This document shows positions 24,401-35,500 of a stretch of DNA of 64,000 bases, piece by piece. This DNA comes from Takakia lepidozioides (lineage: Eukaryota > Streptophyta > Takakiopsida > Takakiales > Takakiaceae): positions 90,128,756 to 90,192,755 of the forward strand of contig CM060731.1 in NCBI GenBank assembly GCA_030704615.1, given 5' to 3'. Numbering within the stretch: the first letter of the stretch is position 1; every line of letters starts with the position of its first letter. The position numbers and the translations under genes were made by a program. The notes beneath the pieces were generated by a model that worked only from the letters and a program-made list of their open reading frames with translations, was not told where the DNA came from and ran no database searches.

Positions 24401-25592
24401 TCTCCAAGAGAAACTGCGCTCCGAATGATGGGTCAGCAATTCTCAACTGCTTCACAAAAGCACTCATTATAGTCCTTCTTGTAGCGGTCATCTCTTTTTG
24501 GATGTGAGTCTCAACCCCCTTTGTTGTCATTCTCTCCTCAGGGGTTGACCTGTAGTATTCCAGTTTGCCACGCTCCCCTGCATCTGCAATGTCTTGCTGC
24601 AAGGGAATGCACGAGAGTTGCATGAACCGAAGGGCAAGGGAAACAAACAGAAACAAACATGTGGAAGCAGGACTATGGAAAGGGCAGATGAAGGAAGATG
24701 TATCTCACCGTGTACATGTACTCCATGAAAGCCTCGCGTGTCAACGAGTACCACGTTTCCGATGTCTTGGAGCTTTCGCACTTCTTGTACGTCTCCGCTG
24801 AAAGGATGGTCTTGAAGTTGGTCAAGGGCATCTGCCCGATCCTTTGTATCCTATACAGTGTGTGAACCAGACTCGTTTTGACATGCGATGTCTCCGTTCC
24901 TCTGCAGAATGATATTTGAAAGTCAGAATGAAATTCAAGGACTTTAATCAAAGAACCAAGGAACTGCAAGTGGAACAGGTAGAATGAGAAACCAACCTGT
25001 TCACATCATTCATTGCCGTCAGAAGACTCATCATGTTCCCCTCACAATCCAGCACCATCGATCGAACAGAGTAATGCCACTCTTCCTCCTGTGAGTGCAG
25101 CCTCCCAATAACAGCCATCCATGCAAGCAATCGGTGGTTCCCATCCCAAACGTGAAACATCTTCCCCGAGAATGCCTGGGTGGAAGGTTTCCTGGACAGA
25201 AGAAGTTCGAAGGATTCGTTCACCTGTCTCCAAATAGGATCCCAGGAGTCCACGATTGACTCATCCACAAGGAGCTCATTGCCAGTGGAATCCTTTGTAC
25301 AAACGTAAAACACCGCGGATCCATCCAAATACCCATGAACAAACTCGGCCTCTAGCTTGAGAATGTCCTTGATGAGGGGTGGTCGAACGACGGGCATGGA
25401 AACCATCCTACACACGGGAATCTTCAACCTCCCACCCGGGGCAAGCATACTTTGCACCACAAGCTGAGAGTTTACCTTCAAACCCCCCAGCATCTCAGCG
25501 GCTTTGCTTTCATAGAATTCATCGTCAACATCAACAATGATATCCTTCCCCAGTCCCGAAGGGATCTCCTCCGCCACACTTTGCATCTTCTC
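21494..25592 (-). CDS. Gene B: ParB-like domain fused to beta-class-like DNA methyltransferase (exons 2-10)
   Basis: Exons on the minus strand: 25592-24997, 24901-24709, 24596-24156, 24037-23814, 23673-23022, 22936-22598, 22472-22187, 22070-21881, 21734-21494, about 1054 codons without the unidentified first exon. Intron phases (0,2,0,0,2,0,0,1,2, counting the acceptor of exon 2) equal those of gene A. Exon 2 has the ParB-like region with KMFHVWDGNHRLLAW. Exon 7 has LIILDIPDG in the motif IV position. Exons 8-9 have RERSPAFIQ, VLDLSMGTG and HLFGIEGD (motif I region). The C-terminus is acidic (EVETDSDDCDT). Exon 6 contains an in-frame TAA at 23288-23286, but it lies inside a stretch (23356-23267, 90 nt, GTAGAA...TTGCAG) that could be spliced out in frame. 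With that intron the gene is intact. The catalytic loop lacks the usual PPY, so activity and substrate are open. It would act in the nucleus if it acts on chromosomal DNA. Confidence 0.75.
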
Positions 25593-25649
25593 CTGTAGGG
25601 TTGTCCATTCAAATTGACATAAGAGTGAGGCATAAGACGAGGGTGTTTG

Positions 25650-27320
25650 AGCATGGCAAATAGGCCATCTGTGGTAGAAAAGGTGAGCTCAAACAGTGTG
25701 CGTTGACGCACACTGTTTGAGGTGCAAGGTAAGTGTTCATTGAACCGTAAGTGTTGAAAGAACACTGTTTGAGCTGCCAGATAAGTGTTTATCGGTCCTC
25801 AGAGACATGCCCTATGTGGCCCATTCTCAAATGAAAAAGGCAATGATAAGGGCAGCTCAAACAGTGTGCGCCAACGCACACTGTTTGAGCTACCAGGATA
25901 GTGATGATTCAACCACTAATTCAAACCCTATGTGGCCAATTTTCAGATGACAAGTGCAATGACATGGCAGCTCAAACAGTGTGCGTTGACGCACATTGTT
26001 TGAGCTGCCATGCAACTGATGATTGAACCTCCGAGACCTGCCCTGTATTGCCGAATTTCACAGTGGAAAAACAAAGACAAGGTGTGCTCAAACAGTGTGC
26101 GGCAACGCACACTGTTTGAGCTGCGAGATAAGTGTTCATCTGTCCTCAGAGACATATGCCCTATGCGGCCCATTCTCAAATGAGAAAGGCAACGATAAGG
26201 GCAGCTCAAACAGTGTGCGCCAACGCACACTGTTTGAGCTGCCAGGATAGTGATGATTCAACCACGAATTCGAACCCTATATGGCCAATTTTCAGATGAG
26301 AAGTGCAATGACATGGCAGCTCAAACAGTGTGCGTTGACGCACACTGTTTGAGCTGCCATGCAACTGATGATTGAACCTCCGAGACCTGCCCTGTATTGC
26401 CGAATTTCACAGTCGAAAAACAAAGACAAGGTGTGCTCAAATTCGAACCCTATGTGGCCAATTTTCAGATGACAAGTGCAATGACATGGCAGCTCAAACA
26501 GTGTGCGGCAACGCACACTGTTTGAGCTGCAATGCAACTGATGATTGAACCTCCGAGACCTGCCCTGTATTGCCGAATTTCACAGTGGAAAAACAAAGAC
26601 AAGGTGTGCTCAAACAGTGTGCGGCAACGCACACTGTTTGAGCTGCCAGATAAGTGTTCATCTGTCCTCAAAGACATGCCCTATGTGGCCCATTCTCAAA
26701 TGAAAAAAGCAATGATAAGGGCAGCTCAAACAGTGTGCGCCAACGCAAACTGTTTGAGCTGCCAGGATAGTGATGATTCAACCACTAATTCGAACCCTAT
26801 GTGGCCAATTTTCAGATGACAAGTGCAATGACATGGCAGCTCAAACAGTGTGCGTTGACGCACACTGTTTGAGCTGCCATGCAACTGATGATTGAACCTC
26901 CGAGACCTGCCCTGTATTGCCGAATTTCACAGTGGAAAAACAAAGACAAGGTGTGCTCAAACAGTGTGCGGCAACGCACACTGTTTGAGCTGCCAGGATA
27001 GTGATGATTCAACCACTAATTTGAACCCTATGTGGCCAATTTTCAGATGACAAGTGCAATGACATGGCAGCTCAAACAGTGTGCGGCAACGCACACTGTT
27101 TGAGCTGCCATGCAACTGATGATTGAACCTCCGAGACCTGCCCTGTATTGCCGAATTTCACAGTGGAAAAACAAAGACAAGGTGTGCTCAAACAGTGTGC
27201 GGCAACGCACACTGTTTGAGCTGCCATGCAACTGATGATTGAACCTCCGAGACCTGCCCTGTATTGCCGAATTTCACAGGGGAAAAACAAAGACAAGGTG
27301 TGCTCAAACAGTGCCCAATT
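25650..27320 (+). repeat. Higher-order array of ~115-bp units with 33-bp palindromes
   Basis: About thirteen near-perfect palindromes occur with arm CTCAAACAGTGTGCG, a three-base loop (TTG, CCA or GCA) and the reverse-complement arm, plus half copies near 25762, 26434 and 27303. They are spaced about 105-120 bp apart (one deletion shortens one interval). Three spacer types alternate between them. The array lies directly upstream of gene B exon 2, so probably in its first intron or promoter. There is no coding potential beyond frames created by the repeat. Confidence 0.9.
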
Positions 27321-28337
27321 TGGCCGTTTTGGCTACACTTTTTGAGCTTCTTGTTCGCGGTTGATGCAACCTGCAGAGATGCCGTGTGCAGTCTATGTTC
27401 ATATCGACATAGAATCTCAACTTGGGTTCACATCAGCAAATGAAGCACAAAGATGGGTTCCAAAGATTGAACATTTTTTTTGGCTGCTCCAGAAGACTCC
27501 CCAATCGCCGGGGACCCTTTGCGCTTCGGACTGCTCTCCACGCCTCTTGTGTTCTAGAGCATCTCCCCCATCCTCTCTTCCACTATTAGGTTCTTTGTGA
27601 GGCCAGCGTCAACATCATCTTCGGCGTCTGCCTCTCCCTCGGATGCAGTGTCCTCCTCATCTGTTCTTGGAACTATGGTAGGCTGCTGGTCTTCCCCGGA
27701 TTCCTGCTCTTCCATCGCCGAACTTGTCTCTTTGCCCTCTTCTTCCGCCTTTTCCTCTTCGGCCACTCTTTCCATCCTCATTCTATATCTGGCTCTATTC
27801 CTGTTTCTAGAGCTCGTGAAGTACAATGATTTCCTTCTCTTCCTCCTCCGCTGGAAACAAGGGCTCCCCACGATGCCTCTAGAGCTCTCCAGTTTGACGT
27901 TTGCAACAAGGGTTGCTATTGCATGTAACCAAAATCAAAATAGGACATTGTCAACCGTATTTGGATGCGGGTGTTGTTATTGTGTGCGAACGGAATTCAT
28001 CCATTTCGGCGTCTTTGTATTATTCAAGAAATAAAGTGCCAGAAAATATGTGCATACGTTGCATGTACTTGTGATATATGTCAGATGTACTTCGCCGCCT
28101 GCCAATATATGGCGGCCTTCTGGAATGGTTTCAAATTCGGAAGTGCCGCACAAATCTAATGCTAGTTCAATTTGGAGTAGTTCTTGCAGATTCCCCATAA
28201 ATGTTGTGCTTCACATATGCATCCACGTGTTTCGTACTGCCTGCCCTGTGCTGTGCATTTTGCCGTCATCGTCGCCATGGGGTCATTCGGTATAAAGGGT
28301 TGTGTCGGAAATGATCTTGTGTTGCACACATCCGTGC
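27321..28337. other. Upstream region of gene B with an acidic open frame
   Basis: A minus-strand frame at 27554-27871 (start MGSPCFQRRRKRRKS, then Glu/Asp-rich) could encode the missing first exon of gene B or an unrelated small protein. I could not find a convincing donor at its end. Nothing else is supported up to the left end of the inverted arm. Confidence 0.35.
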
Positions 28338-29927
28338 GAGGTTTACTATTTCATGAGCAGAAACCATGAGCCATGAGCCATGAGCCGCATGAGCCGCATG
28401 AGCGGTGAGCCGAAGTCTAAGATACGCGGATTTCATGAGCGGACTCCTCCAAATTTGGAAATGCGGCAGATTAAACAAGTATTAAAATAATAGTTTTTTA
28501 ATTTGACCTTGCCGTTTTTGGACGTTCCAGATCATGTAATGCGGCGAAGATATGTCGTCAGTAACAAGTCCGCTCATGGTTTTATAGATCCGCTCATGGA
28601 AATAAGTGACCGTGCAACGGGAAATCCAGTATACCACTGCAAAAGGACGTCGCATACTGGCCTGTATAGAGTATTCCGCGGTTTTACATGCCTTAACATT
28701 GGAATGAAGCTGACCCTTTTGCCGCGATTGAACCAATGGAGTCTGCACCAATACAGTCTGCAGTACTTCACAATTCTGTCTTCTTCGGGTATTCGGCGGG
28801 AAAGGTTTGCAACTGAACTGGGAAATAGGGTGCCGCATTAGGGTTCGCACGTGCGAAATTTCGGAGCGGGTTGGTGTTGGCGAAGGCCGCCTCTGGGGGT
28901 ACCTACGACGATACTTGGAAATTCGGCGCCGCATTTCCTTGTCGGAGGTCGAATGAGGAGAGCAAGTTTTCGGAAAGCAGAAAAACATGAACCCTCCAAC
29001 ATACAAAAATACATGCACGTGGAAACAAGTGAACGATATAGTAATATCTTAGTTCGATCAAAACAGGTTACTGGTAGGCAAGACATATGTCGGACCTTTG
29101 TGTGGCCAGAGTCTGAGGTACTGGCAGCAGTACAGTTCTACTATCCGATGGGCGTACCATTGTATGTGGACCGCAAGCCAAGCTCACTGGTCCCCTGGAT
29201 CCATATTCAGAAGAGTGTGAACCTCCTGGGGGCTCAACCCTGGTGCATGTATGAAGTGATGAGTTGTGGAATTACAACGGAGTCTCTTTAGGTACACGTA
29301 GTACAAATGCTTGCAAGGGCAGTATGATGCCCCCTTGTTCGCCATGATCTGGAAGTCGGTGCAATTGCAGGTGGGTAATTCTGAAATGGTGATGGTGTAC
29401 ACCTCATTGCGAACAGCTGAGCCCGCCGTGGCCATCTGATACACACGCCCGAATCTTGGTGGGGGCACTTCTGTCGAGCTCTGGATTGTACAGTTCATCC
29501 GAAGTGCATTCCCCATCCTTGTCTCGTTCACTTTTGAGGGAGGTCGCCGCCTCTTCGGTTTCCCCCAACGGTGTGTAGGATGCTTAGAGCTGTCGTGTCC
29601 CATTGTTCTTGCTCTCACAGGGGTCGGTGGTGGAGGCTGTGGAAGCGGAAATGGATGTCTGGGCACGTCAGTGCGCTGCACCATCCGAAATCCTGCGGCG
29701 GTAAGGGCGTCGGCCTCAACCTGACTCACATCGCAGCCTGGTTCCACCGGCCACACCGGGGGAGCCTCTGGCATTGTCTGTATGCCGTACTTGGGCTTTC
29801 CATACACGCAAGTCATAATGTCGTGCCTGCAGAACCAGAACTGGGTGGTTGTCGCCTCCGCAAACTTTGCATGGACAAATCTTCCTGTAAAAGTAGGAGC
29901 AGGGACAGCCCCATCTGGATTCCTCCT
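28338..29927 (-). repeat. Left arm of large inverted repeat (3' half of a MULE)
   Basis: This 1590-bp stretch is nearly identical, in reverse complement, to 35431-37008. Its outer end starts with GAGGTTTACTATTTCATGAG, the same terminus as at 37008 and (one base different) 4816. The sequence outside the terminus differs from that at the other arm. The inner end is simply the edge of the N gap. CATGAGC repeats (28351-28400) lie just inside the terminus. Confidence 0.85.
29184..29927 (-). CDS. MULE transposase C-terminal part (truncated by gap)
   Basis: An open frame of 247 codons matches the C-terminal third of the MULE copy 1 transposase, from RRNPDGAVPAPTFTGRF to the stop after NMDPGDQ. It includes the SWIM zinc finger (CNCTDFQIM, then CPCKHLYYVYLKRL). 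Its catalytic half would lie in the N gap. Unlike the matching region in the right arm it has no frameshift. Confidence 0.8.
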   Translation of the reverse strand, partial: RRNPDGAVPAPTFTGRFVHAKFAEATTTQFWFCRHDIMTCVYGKPKYGIQTMPEAPPVWPVEPGCDVSQVEADALTAAGFRMVQRTDVPRHPFPLPQPPPPTPVRARTMGHDSSKHPTHRWGKPKRRRPPSKVNETRMGNALRMNCTIQSSTEVPPPRFGRVYQMATAGSAVRNEVYTITISELPTCNCTDFQIMANKGASYCPCKHLYYVYLKRLRCNSTTHHFIHAPGLSPQEVHTLLNMDPGDQ

Positions 29928-30427
29928 NNNNNNNNNNNNNNNNNNNNNNNNNNNNNNNNNNNNNNNNNNNNNNNNNNNNNNNNNNNNNNNNNNNNNNNNN
30001 NNNNNNNNNNNNNNNNNNNNNNNNNNNNNNNNNNNNNNNNNNNNNNNNNNNNNNNNNNNNNNNNNNNNNNNNNNNNNNNNNNNNNNNNNNNNNNNNNNNN
30101 NNNNNNNNNNNNNNNNNNNNNNNNNNNNNNNNNNNNNNNNNNNNNNNNNNNNNNNNNNNNNNNNNNNNNNNNNNNNNNNNNNNNNNNNNNNNNNNNNNNN
30201 NNNNNNNNNNNNNNNNNNNNNNNNNNNNNNNNNNNNNNNNNNNNNNNNNNNNNNNNNNNNNNNNNNNNNNNNNNNNNNNNNNNNNNNNNNNNNNNNNNNN
30301 NNNNNNNNNNNNNNNNNNNNNNNNNNNNNNNNNNNNNNNNNNNNNNNNNNNNNNNNNNNNNNNNNNNNNNNNNNNNNNNNNNNNNNNNNNNNNNNNNNNN
30401 NNNNNNNNNNNNNNNNNNNNNNNNNNN
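29928..30427. other. Assembly gap, 500 N
   Basis: Exactly 500 N bases mark a join between two contigs. A round number indicates a placeholder rather than a measured distance. Apparent open frames that run through it are artefacts. Confidence 0.98.
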
Positions 30428-30439
30428 GCGTCTGATGAG

Positions 30440-32200
30440 TTGGAGCGAGAATGCGAATGCGGCGCCGCATGTTCCGTTAAGTACGATCACTCTGCTACAC
30501 ATCCGTACTTGTTGGAAGAAAATGCTCGGCACCGCAATTTCCGTTCCACCTTCACATCCCTTAGTTGTTGAACGGAAATACGGTGCCGCATTTTCCGTCC
30601 CACAGCTCAAGTATGAGATTCAGAAGGAAATGCGGCGCCGCATTTCCATGTTCCCACTTCACATACGTTAGTTGATGAATGGAAATGCCGTCCACATTTC
30701 CGTTCGGGAAAGTATTAGAGGTCTCACCTGGACAGAAATACGGTGTCGCATTTCCGGTCTGGAAGGTTTGAAGTCTCACCATGGATGGAAATGCGAATGG
30801 CAACACATTTCCGTAGCACAGCTCCAGGCCGAATATACAAAAACGAATGCGGCGCCGATTTCCGTTCGAGAATGTCGGAAGTGCGACATCGACGAAATGC
30901 GGTGCGCAGTTTTCTGTACCCGTTGCGCACGATTTTCAGTCAGAATGGAAATGCGGTACCGCATTTCGTTCTGTAGAGTATTAACGTCTGACGCTGGCGG
31001 AAATGCGTTCCCGCATTTTCGTTTCCACAGCTCCATGCCTCACATACAAACGGAAATGCGGTGCCGCATTTCCGTTTTCGGGAATGTCGGATGGTGGGAC
31101 TCCGACGGAAATGCCGGTAGCCGCATTTCAATTCGATGTTTCAGGATATTTCATCAGAACGGAAATGCGGTGCCGCATTTCCCTTTTAAATCTAATACAT
31201 TCCGTTCTGGAATGTTTGGGAGGTGCGACTCGGATGGAAATGCGCTGCCACATTTCAGTTTCGATGGTTCACGATTTTCAGTCAGAACGGAAATGCGGTG
31301 CCGCATTTCCGTTCTGGCCTGATGGTAGGTGCGACTCGGATGGAAATACGATGCCGCAATTCAGTTCCGATGGTTCACGATTTTCAGTCAGAACGGAAAT
31401 GCGGTGCGCATTTCCGTTCTGGAATGATGGTAGGTGCGACTCGGATGGAAATACGGTGCCGCATTTCAGTTCAGATAGTTCGGATTTTCAGTCAGAACGG
31501 AAATGTGCGGTGCCGCATTCCGTTCTGGATAGTGTGAATGTCTCAACCCGGTCGGAATTGCGCTGTATGAAGCTGTCGGAATCTTACTGGCTCCAGGCAT
31601 CAGATACAAAATGGAAATGCGGCGCCGCATTTCCTTAATGGAATGTCGAAAAGTGCGACTTTGACGGAAATGCGGTGCCGCATTTCTGTTCCCGTTGTTC
31701 ATAATTCTCAATCAGAACGAAATGCGGTACCGCATTTCCGTTCCACCTTCACATACCGTGCTTGTTGAATGAAAATGCGGTACCGCATTTCCGTTCTCGA
31801 GAGTATGAATGTCTTTTAAGGACGGAAATGTGCTGCAGCATTTCTATCCCTCAGCTCCATGCATCAGATACACAAAATGGAAATGCGGCACCGCATTCCC
31901 GTCTGGAATGTCGAAAAGTGCGACTCGGACGGAAATGCGGTGCCGCATTTCTGTTCCCGTTGTTCATAAATCTCAATCAGAACGGAAATGCGGTACCGCA
32001 TTTCCGTTCCACCTTCACATACCGTGCTTGCTGGATGGAAATGCGTTACCGCATTTCCGTTCTGGAGAGTATAAAGGTTCCCCCGGACGGGAAACTCGGG
32101 TGCCGCATTTCCGTCGCTCTGGTGCATGACCAAGATGCAATACGGAAATGCGGCGCCGTATTTCCGTCCACCAGCAATCGACAGAATCACTCGTGACGGA
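30440..32200 (+). repeat. Array of GGAAATGCGG/CCGCATTTCC hairpins
   Basis: About two dozen palindromes have arm GGAAATGCGG, a two-base centre (TG, CG, TA or similar, giving GGTGCC, GGCGCC or GGTACC) and arm CCGCATTTCC. They are spaced about 45-115 bp apart. The spacers are partly related (for example GATTTTCAGTCAGAACGG and GGTGCGACTCGGATGG recur). The array ends about 400 bp before MULE copy 2. The same hairpin occurs once near the 3' end of each inverted arm (36413-36432 and its mirror). Confidence 0.9.
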
Positions 32201-32595
32201 AATCTGGAACCTCAATGGGTTGCATTGTCATCGAAACACACAATTGCGGGCTTGATGAGCAACAACTGTGTTGTCTGACCGTTTTAACAGCAGTCCTGGC
32301 ACTTGTCAGCGCGCGAACGTTCCTGTCTGCACCGAGAATACTGCTGGATCCACCCTCAGGAGAAACTGTCAGGAAGATGTTATTTCGTCGCCGAATCGGC
32401 CATCATTGTCCTACTCACTGGCTATCAATATCAAACCCCACCTTCATGCATGTAGCTTGAAACAATACTTTCCACTTCAATGTGCGACTTCCAATTGTCG
32501 ATGAGACCTCGCAGATCCACTTAGATGGTGCCTGTGAGGTCTTGGTATTGTCGCTATACTGAACCTCGCACTTGCCAACTCCGTGCGGTGTTTCG
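32201..32595. other. Leader between hairpin array and MULE copy 2
   Basis: No recognisable gene. It precedes the transposase start at 32596 and is likely the 5' untranslated region or promoter of that element. No similarity to 1-389 was noticed. Confidence 0.35.
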
Positions 32596-35500
32596 ATGGC
32601 TCCGAATTCCTACGCTATAGTTTGCTGTCCTCCGCAACTTGGGAGAGCCTGGATCCCAAACGAGGGAGGACTTTGCAGAGTGACTGAAACTTACCTTTGT
32701 TCCAAATTCAAGCTCAAACCGGGCACAGTTTATTTGGAAGAAGAAAGGAAGGATGTTCCTGGACAGGTTGACGAGACCATTGTCGTGCTAGGTAACGACG
32801 GAGGTTGCGGAATCGAATGGCACGTTCCCCGTCAGACACCATCTGTACCGAGCTGTGGGAATGCCCATTCCCTTCCGAATCAGTCGAGGAGTCCGGAAAC
32901 CGAGAGTCGCCACTGCCAACAGATAGTATGCAACGATAATCAGTCCCCCCCGAGCCTGGACCGTCAAGACCCCTCCATAGCTTCTCGTGTGGACGTATTC
33001 GACATTTCGACGAGGAAGATGATTGCATTGAGGTACCCATGTCCTCCACACGGTTGTTCAAATCCGGCATGGACGTCTCTGTAGGTGCTACGCATGTGCC
33101 CTCGAGCATACTCCAACCCGGTCCATTGTGCAGCTCTCCTACGACAACATCCCTCGATGGTTCTCGCTCCGAGCTGGCTGCTCTCACTATGCCAAATTCC
33201 CAGTCAGAAAGGTAACTTTTCTGCCTCCCGAAGTCGATGGCAATGTCATCTTCGAGTTTCCACCTGTTTCTTCGTAAAGAAAGCCTCGGGATGTTAACAG
33301 ACATGGATCGAAAGCATGACGGACACCCTGGTGTGTGACGAGAACCAGTAGCACGAAAATTGCTGATGGTGTTCGTGTACGATATGTCCTCTGTGCGGGG
33401 AAGCTGAGGTGCCTCAATCCCACCTGCTTCCACTTTCTCTCCAAAGGAGGGCGGAGAAACGAGACGGATTGGACTGGCACAACGCCATCCATTCATTGTC
33501 TCCAGCCAAGCTCCTGCGGGTTCTTTCAAGTGTGCACATTGCAAAGAACCACCGACGTGCATGCCATGTGCAGAGCCAAGCAATATTACGTTATCCATTT
33601 GCTCCCGGACTTGACTAGAGCTTGCATACACGTTGGGGTCCACTGCCACCCCTTGGCGAGAGGCAACATGCGTGAGGCTGTGCAGGAAGCACACGACATC
33701 ATAAAAGAGGAGTGAAATTGAGCCCCGGAGCCAGACCAAAGCAGATTCAGCTGAAGGCAGCCCACAAGATTGCTCTTGGCAAAATCATGTCTGAAGATGG
33801 TTCCGACCGAGAGCCTTGACCGAAGACGAGATGCGTGACCTCTTGGAGTCCGTCTCGCACGTTTGTAGTCCGAATGTGCGGAATCACATCGTATCTTGCA
33901 AGCAGGAGTTCGGCAGGGGTCGGACATGTACTCATCCTGGAGGTGAAACGAATGACTGGATATGACTACATCCAGGTAGCAGGTTTCCAGGGCAAGGCAG
34001 CGAATCCGATCGTTGTTTACATTTTCAAAAATGTCGACGTGTGGGCCTGGGAGTGGAGTCGACTTGGTCACTCGCATGACAACTGGAAACTTGTCGAATG
34101 CTTGGGTGATGTTGATCACATCAAGCGAATTACAAACCATCAGTGGGTGACTATGGGTGCGCATGTTTATGACTATCACTCCAAGAGGCTCATGACGATT
34201 GCAATCTGCGAGATGAAAGGGGAGGACACACAGTCCGAGAATGCATCTGTGGGAGGGCATAAACCAGCAGATGGCAAGGGCGGGGATTGCCAGAGCCCAA
34301 TTTCAGGGGATTCATGGCAGACAACGCTCAGGCCAACTGGGCAGCGGTGCGGCGTGTGTACGGTGAGGACCCCATGTTCCAATGGAGGGGAAAGAGAGAT
34401 CCTGTGGATTCCATTGGATGCAGAGTCTATCCCACTACACTACCAATTTTTTGCTAGCTCATTCCAGGCTGAACACCGTGTCCTTTGTACGGCGTGGAAG
34501 GATGCACCCACATTTGATGACGCGGAGGTTAAGTTTGCTATCATCGAGGCTTTGGTGGAACACGTCAGGTGCAGTGGAGACAACCAATCTGGGAGCATTG
34601 CACAGCTGGTTGGGGTGGTGGCATTTTCGGGTATCGACAGTTCGGACAGTACATGCGGGAGGTAGGCTGCTGTCATTTTCGTTCATTTGTCTTTCTGTTA
34701 CGGACATTTCGATTTGTCCCTCACCGTTGTTTGTGTCCTTCTAGGAGCGGTGCTTGGATTCCGACACGGACATGCCGAACACGAATATGGCAGAATCGGT
34801 CCACTCCTCCTGGCGAGCGTCTTCTGCCGCACATCTGGTGGACGTAGTGACGGCCACACACGGAGGACATCGACAGAGCATCATGCAGCAAGCACGTACT
34901 ACTACAATTCCTGAGCGGCAAACAATGGGGCTTTGGGCCGGACAGGGAGGAATTGTTGGTACGAACAGCTTCGAGGTCCAAGAATCCAGTGAAATGGGCG
35001 ACAGCATTGCGAGAGAAGATCAAGGGACGCCTCTGCACCGCAGAGGTGAACACCTAGAGGGGGACGTCCGGACTCGCCCTGTCAGGCGGAGGATTGAAGA
35101 GGAACCCGGGTGCGAAGAGGATTCCTGGAGATCCGACAGGAACATTCGGACAGCACCTCGAGGTCCCGTCATGTTGCCGCACAATGTGTCTTCCAGCAGT
35201 GGAAGCCCAAGAAATTCCAGATCGCCGTCGCCTTCACCGGGGATTTCGTGCACAATTCCCACCGCTCCCTTGCCCCACATTCCGCCCGCTGTTATATGCA
35301 GTATGCCAAGCCATTGTGGAGACGACTGTGTCTGCCTCACAGTGGAGAATTGCTCGCACAAAGCCGTCGTTTCGAGGAAGGTGTTCCGCAATTCGTGGTG
35401 TCACGGCAACGTTGTTTAGAGATGATAAGGAGGAATCCAGATGGGGCTGTCCCTGCTCCTACTTTTACAGGAAGATTTGTCCATGCAAAGTTTGCGGAGG

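Noticed and set aside
21494-25592. Bacterial contamination as source of the ParB-like/methyltransferase genes
   Set aside because: Both copies have many short introns with GT/AG ends and lie in the same repeat-rich DNA as plant-type sequences.
26023-27296. Small Cys/Ser-rich proteins in the palindrome array
   Set aside because: These frames are repeated translations of the hairpin and its spacers in several directions, with no independent support.
25650-27320. CRISPR-like array of repeats and spacers
   Set aside because: Repeats are palindromic and regularly spaced, but the spacers are three recurring sequences of about 75-80 bp, there are no cas genes, and the setting is clearly eukaryotic.
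29571-30671. Long open frames crossing the N run
   Set aside because: They exist only because N codons are not stops; the true sequence is unknown.
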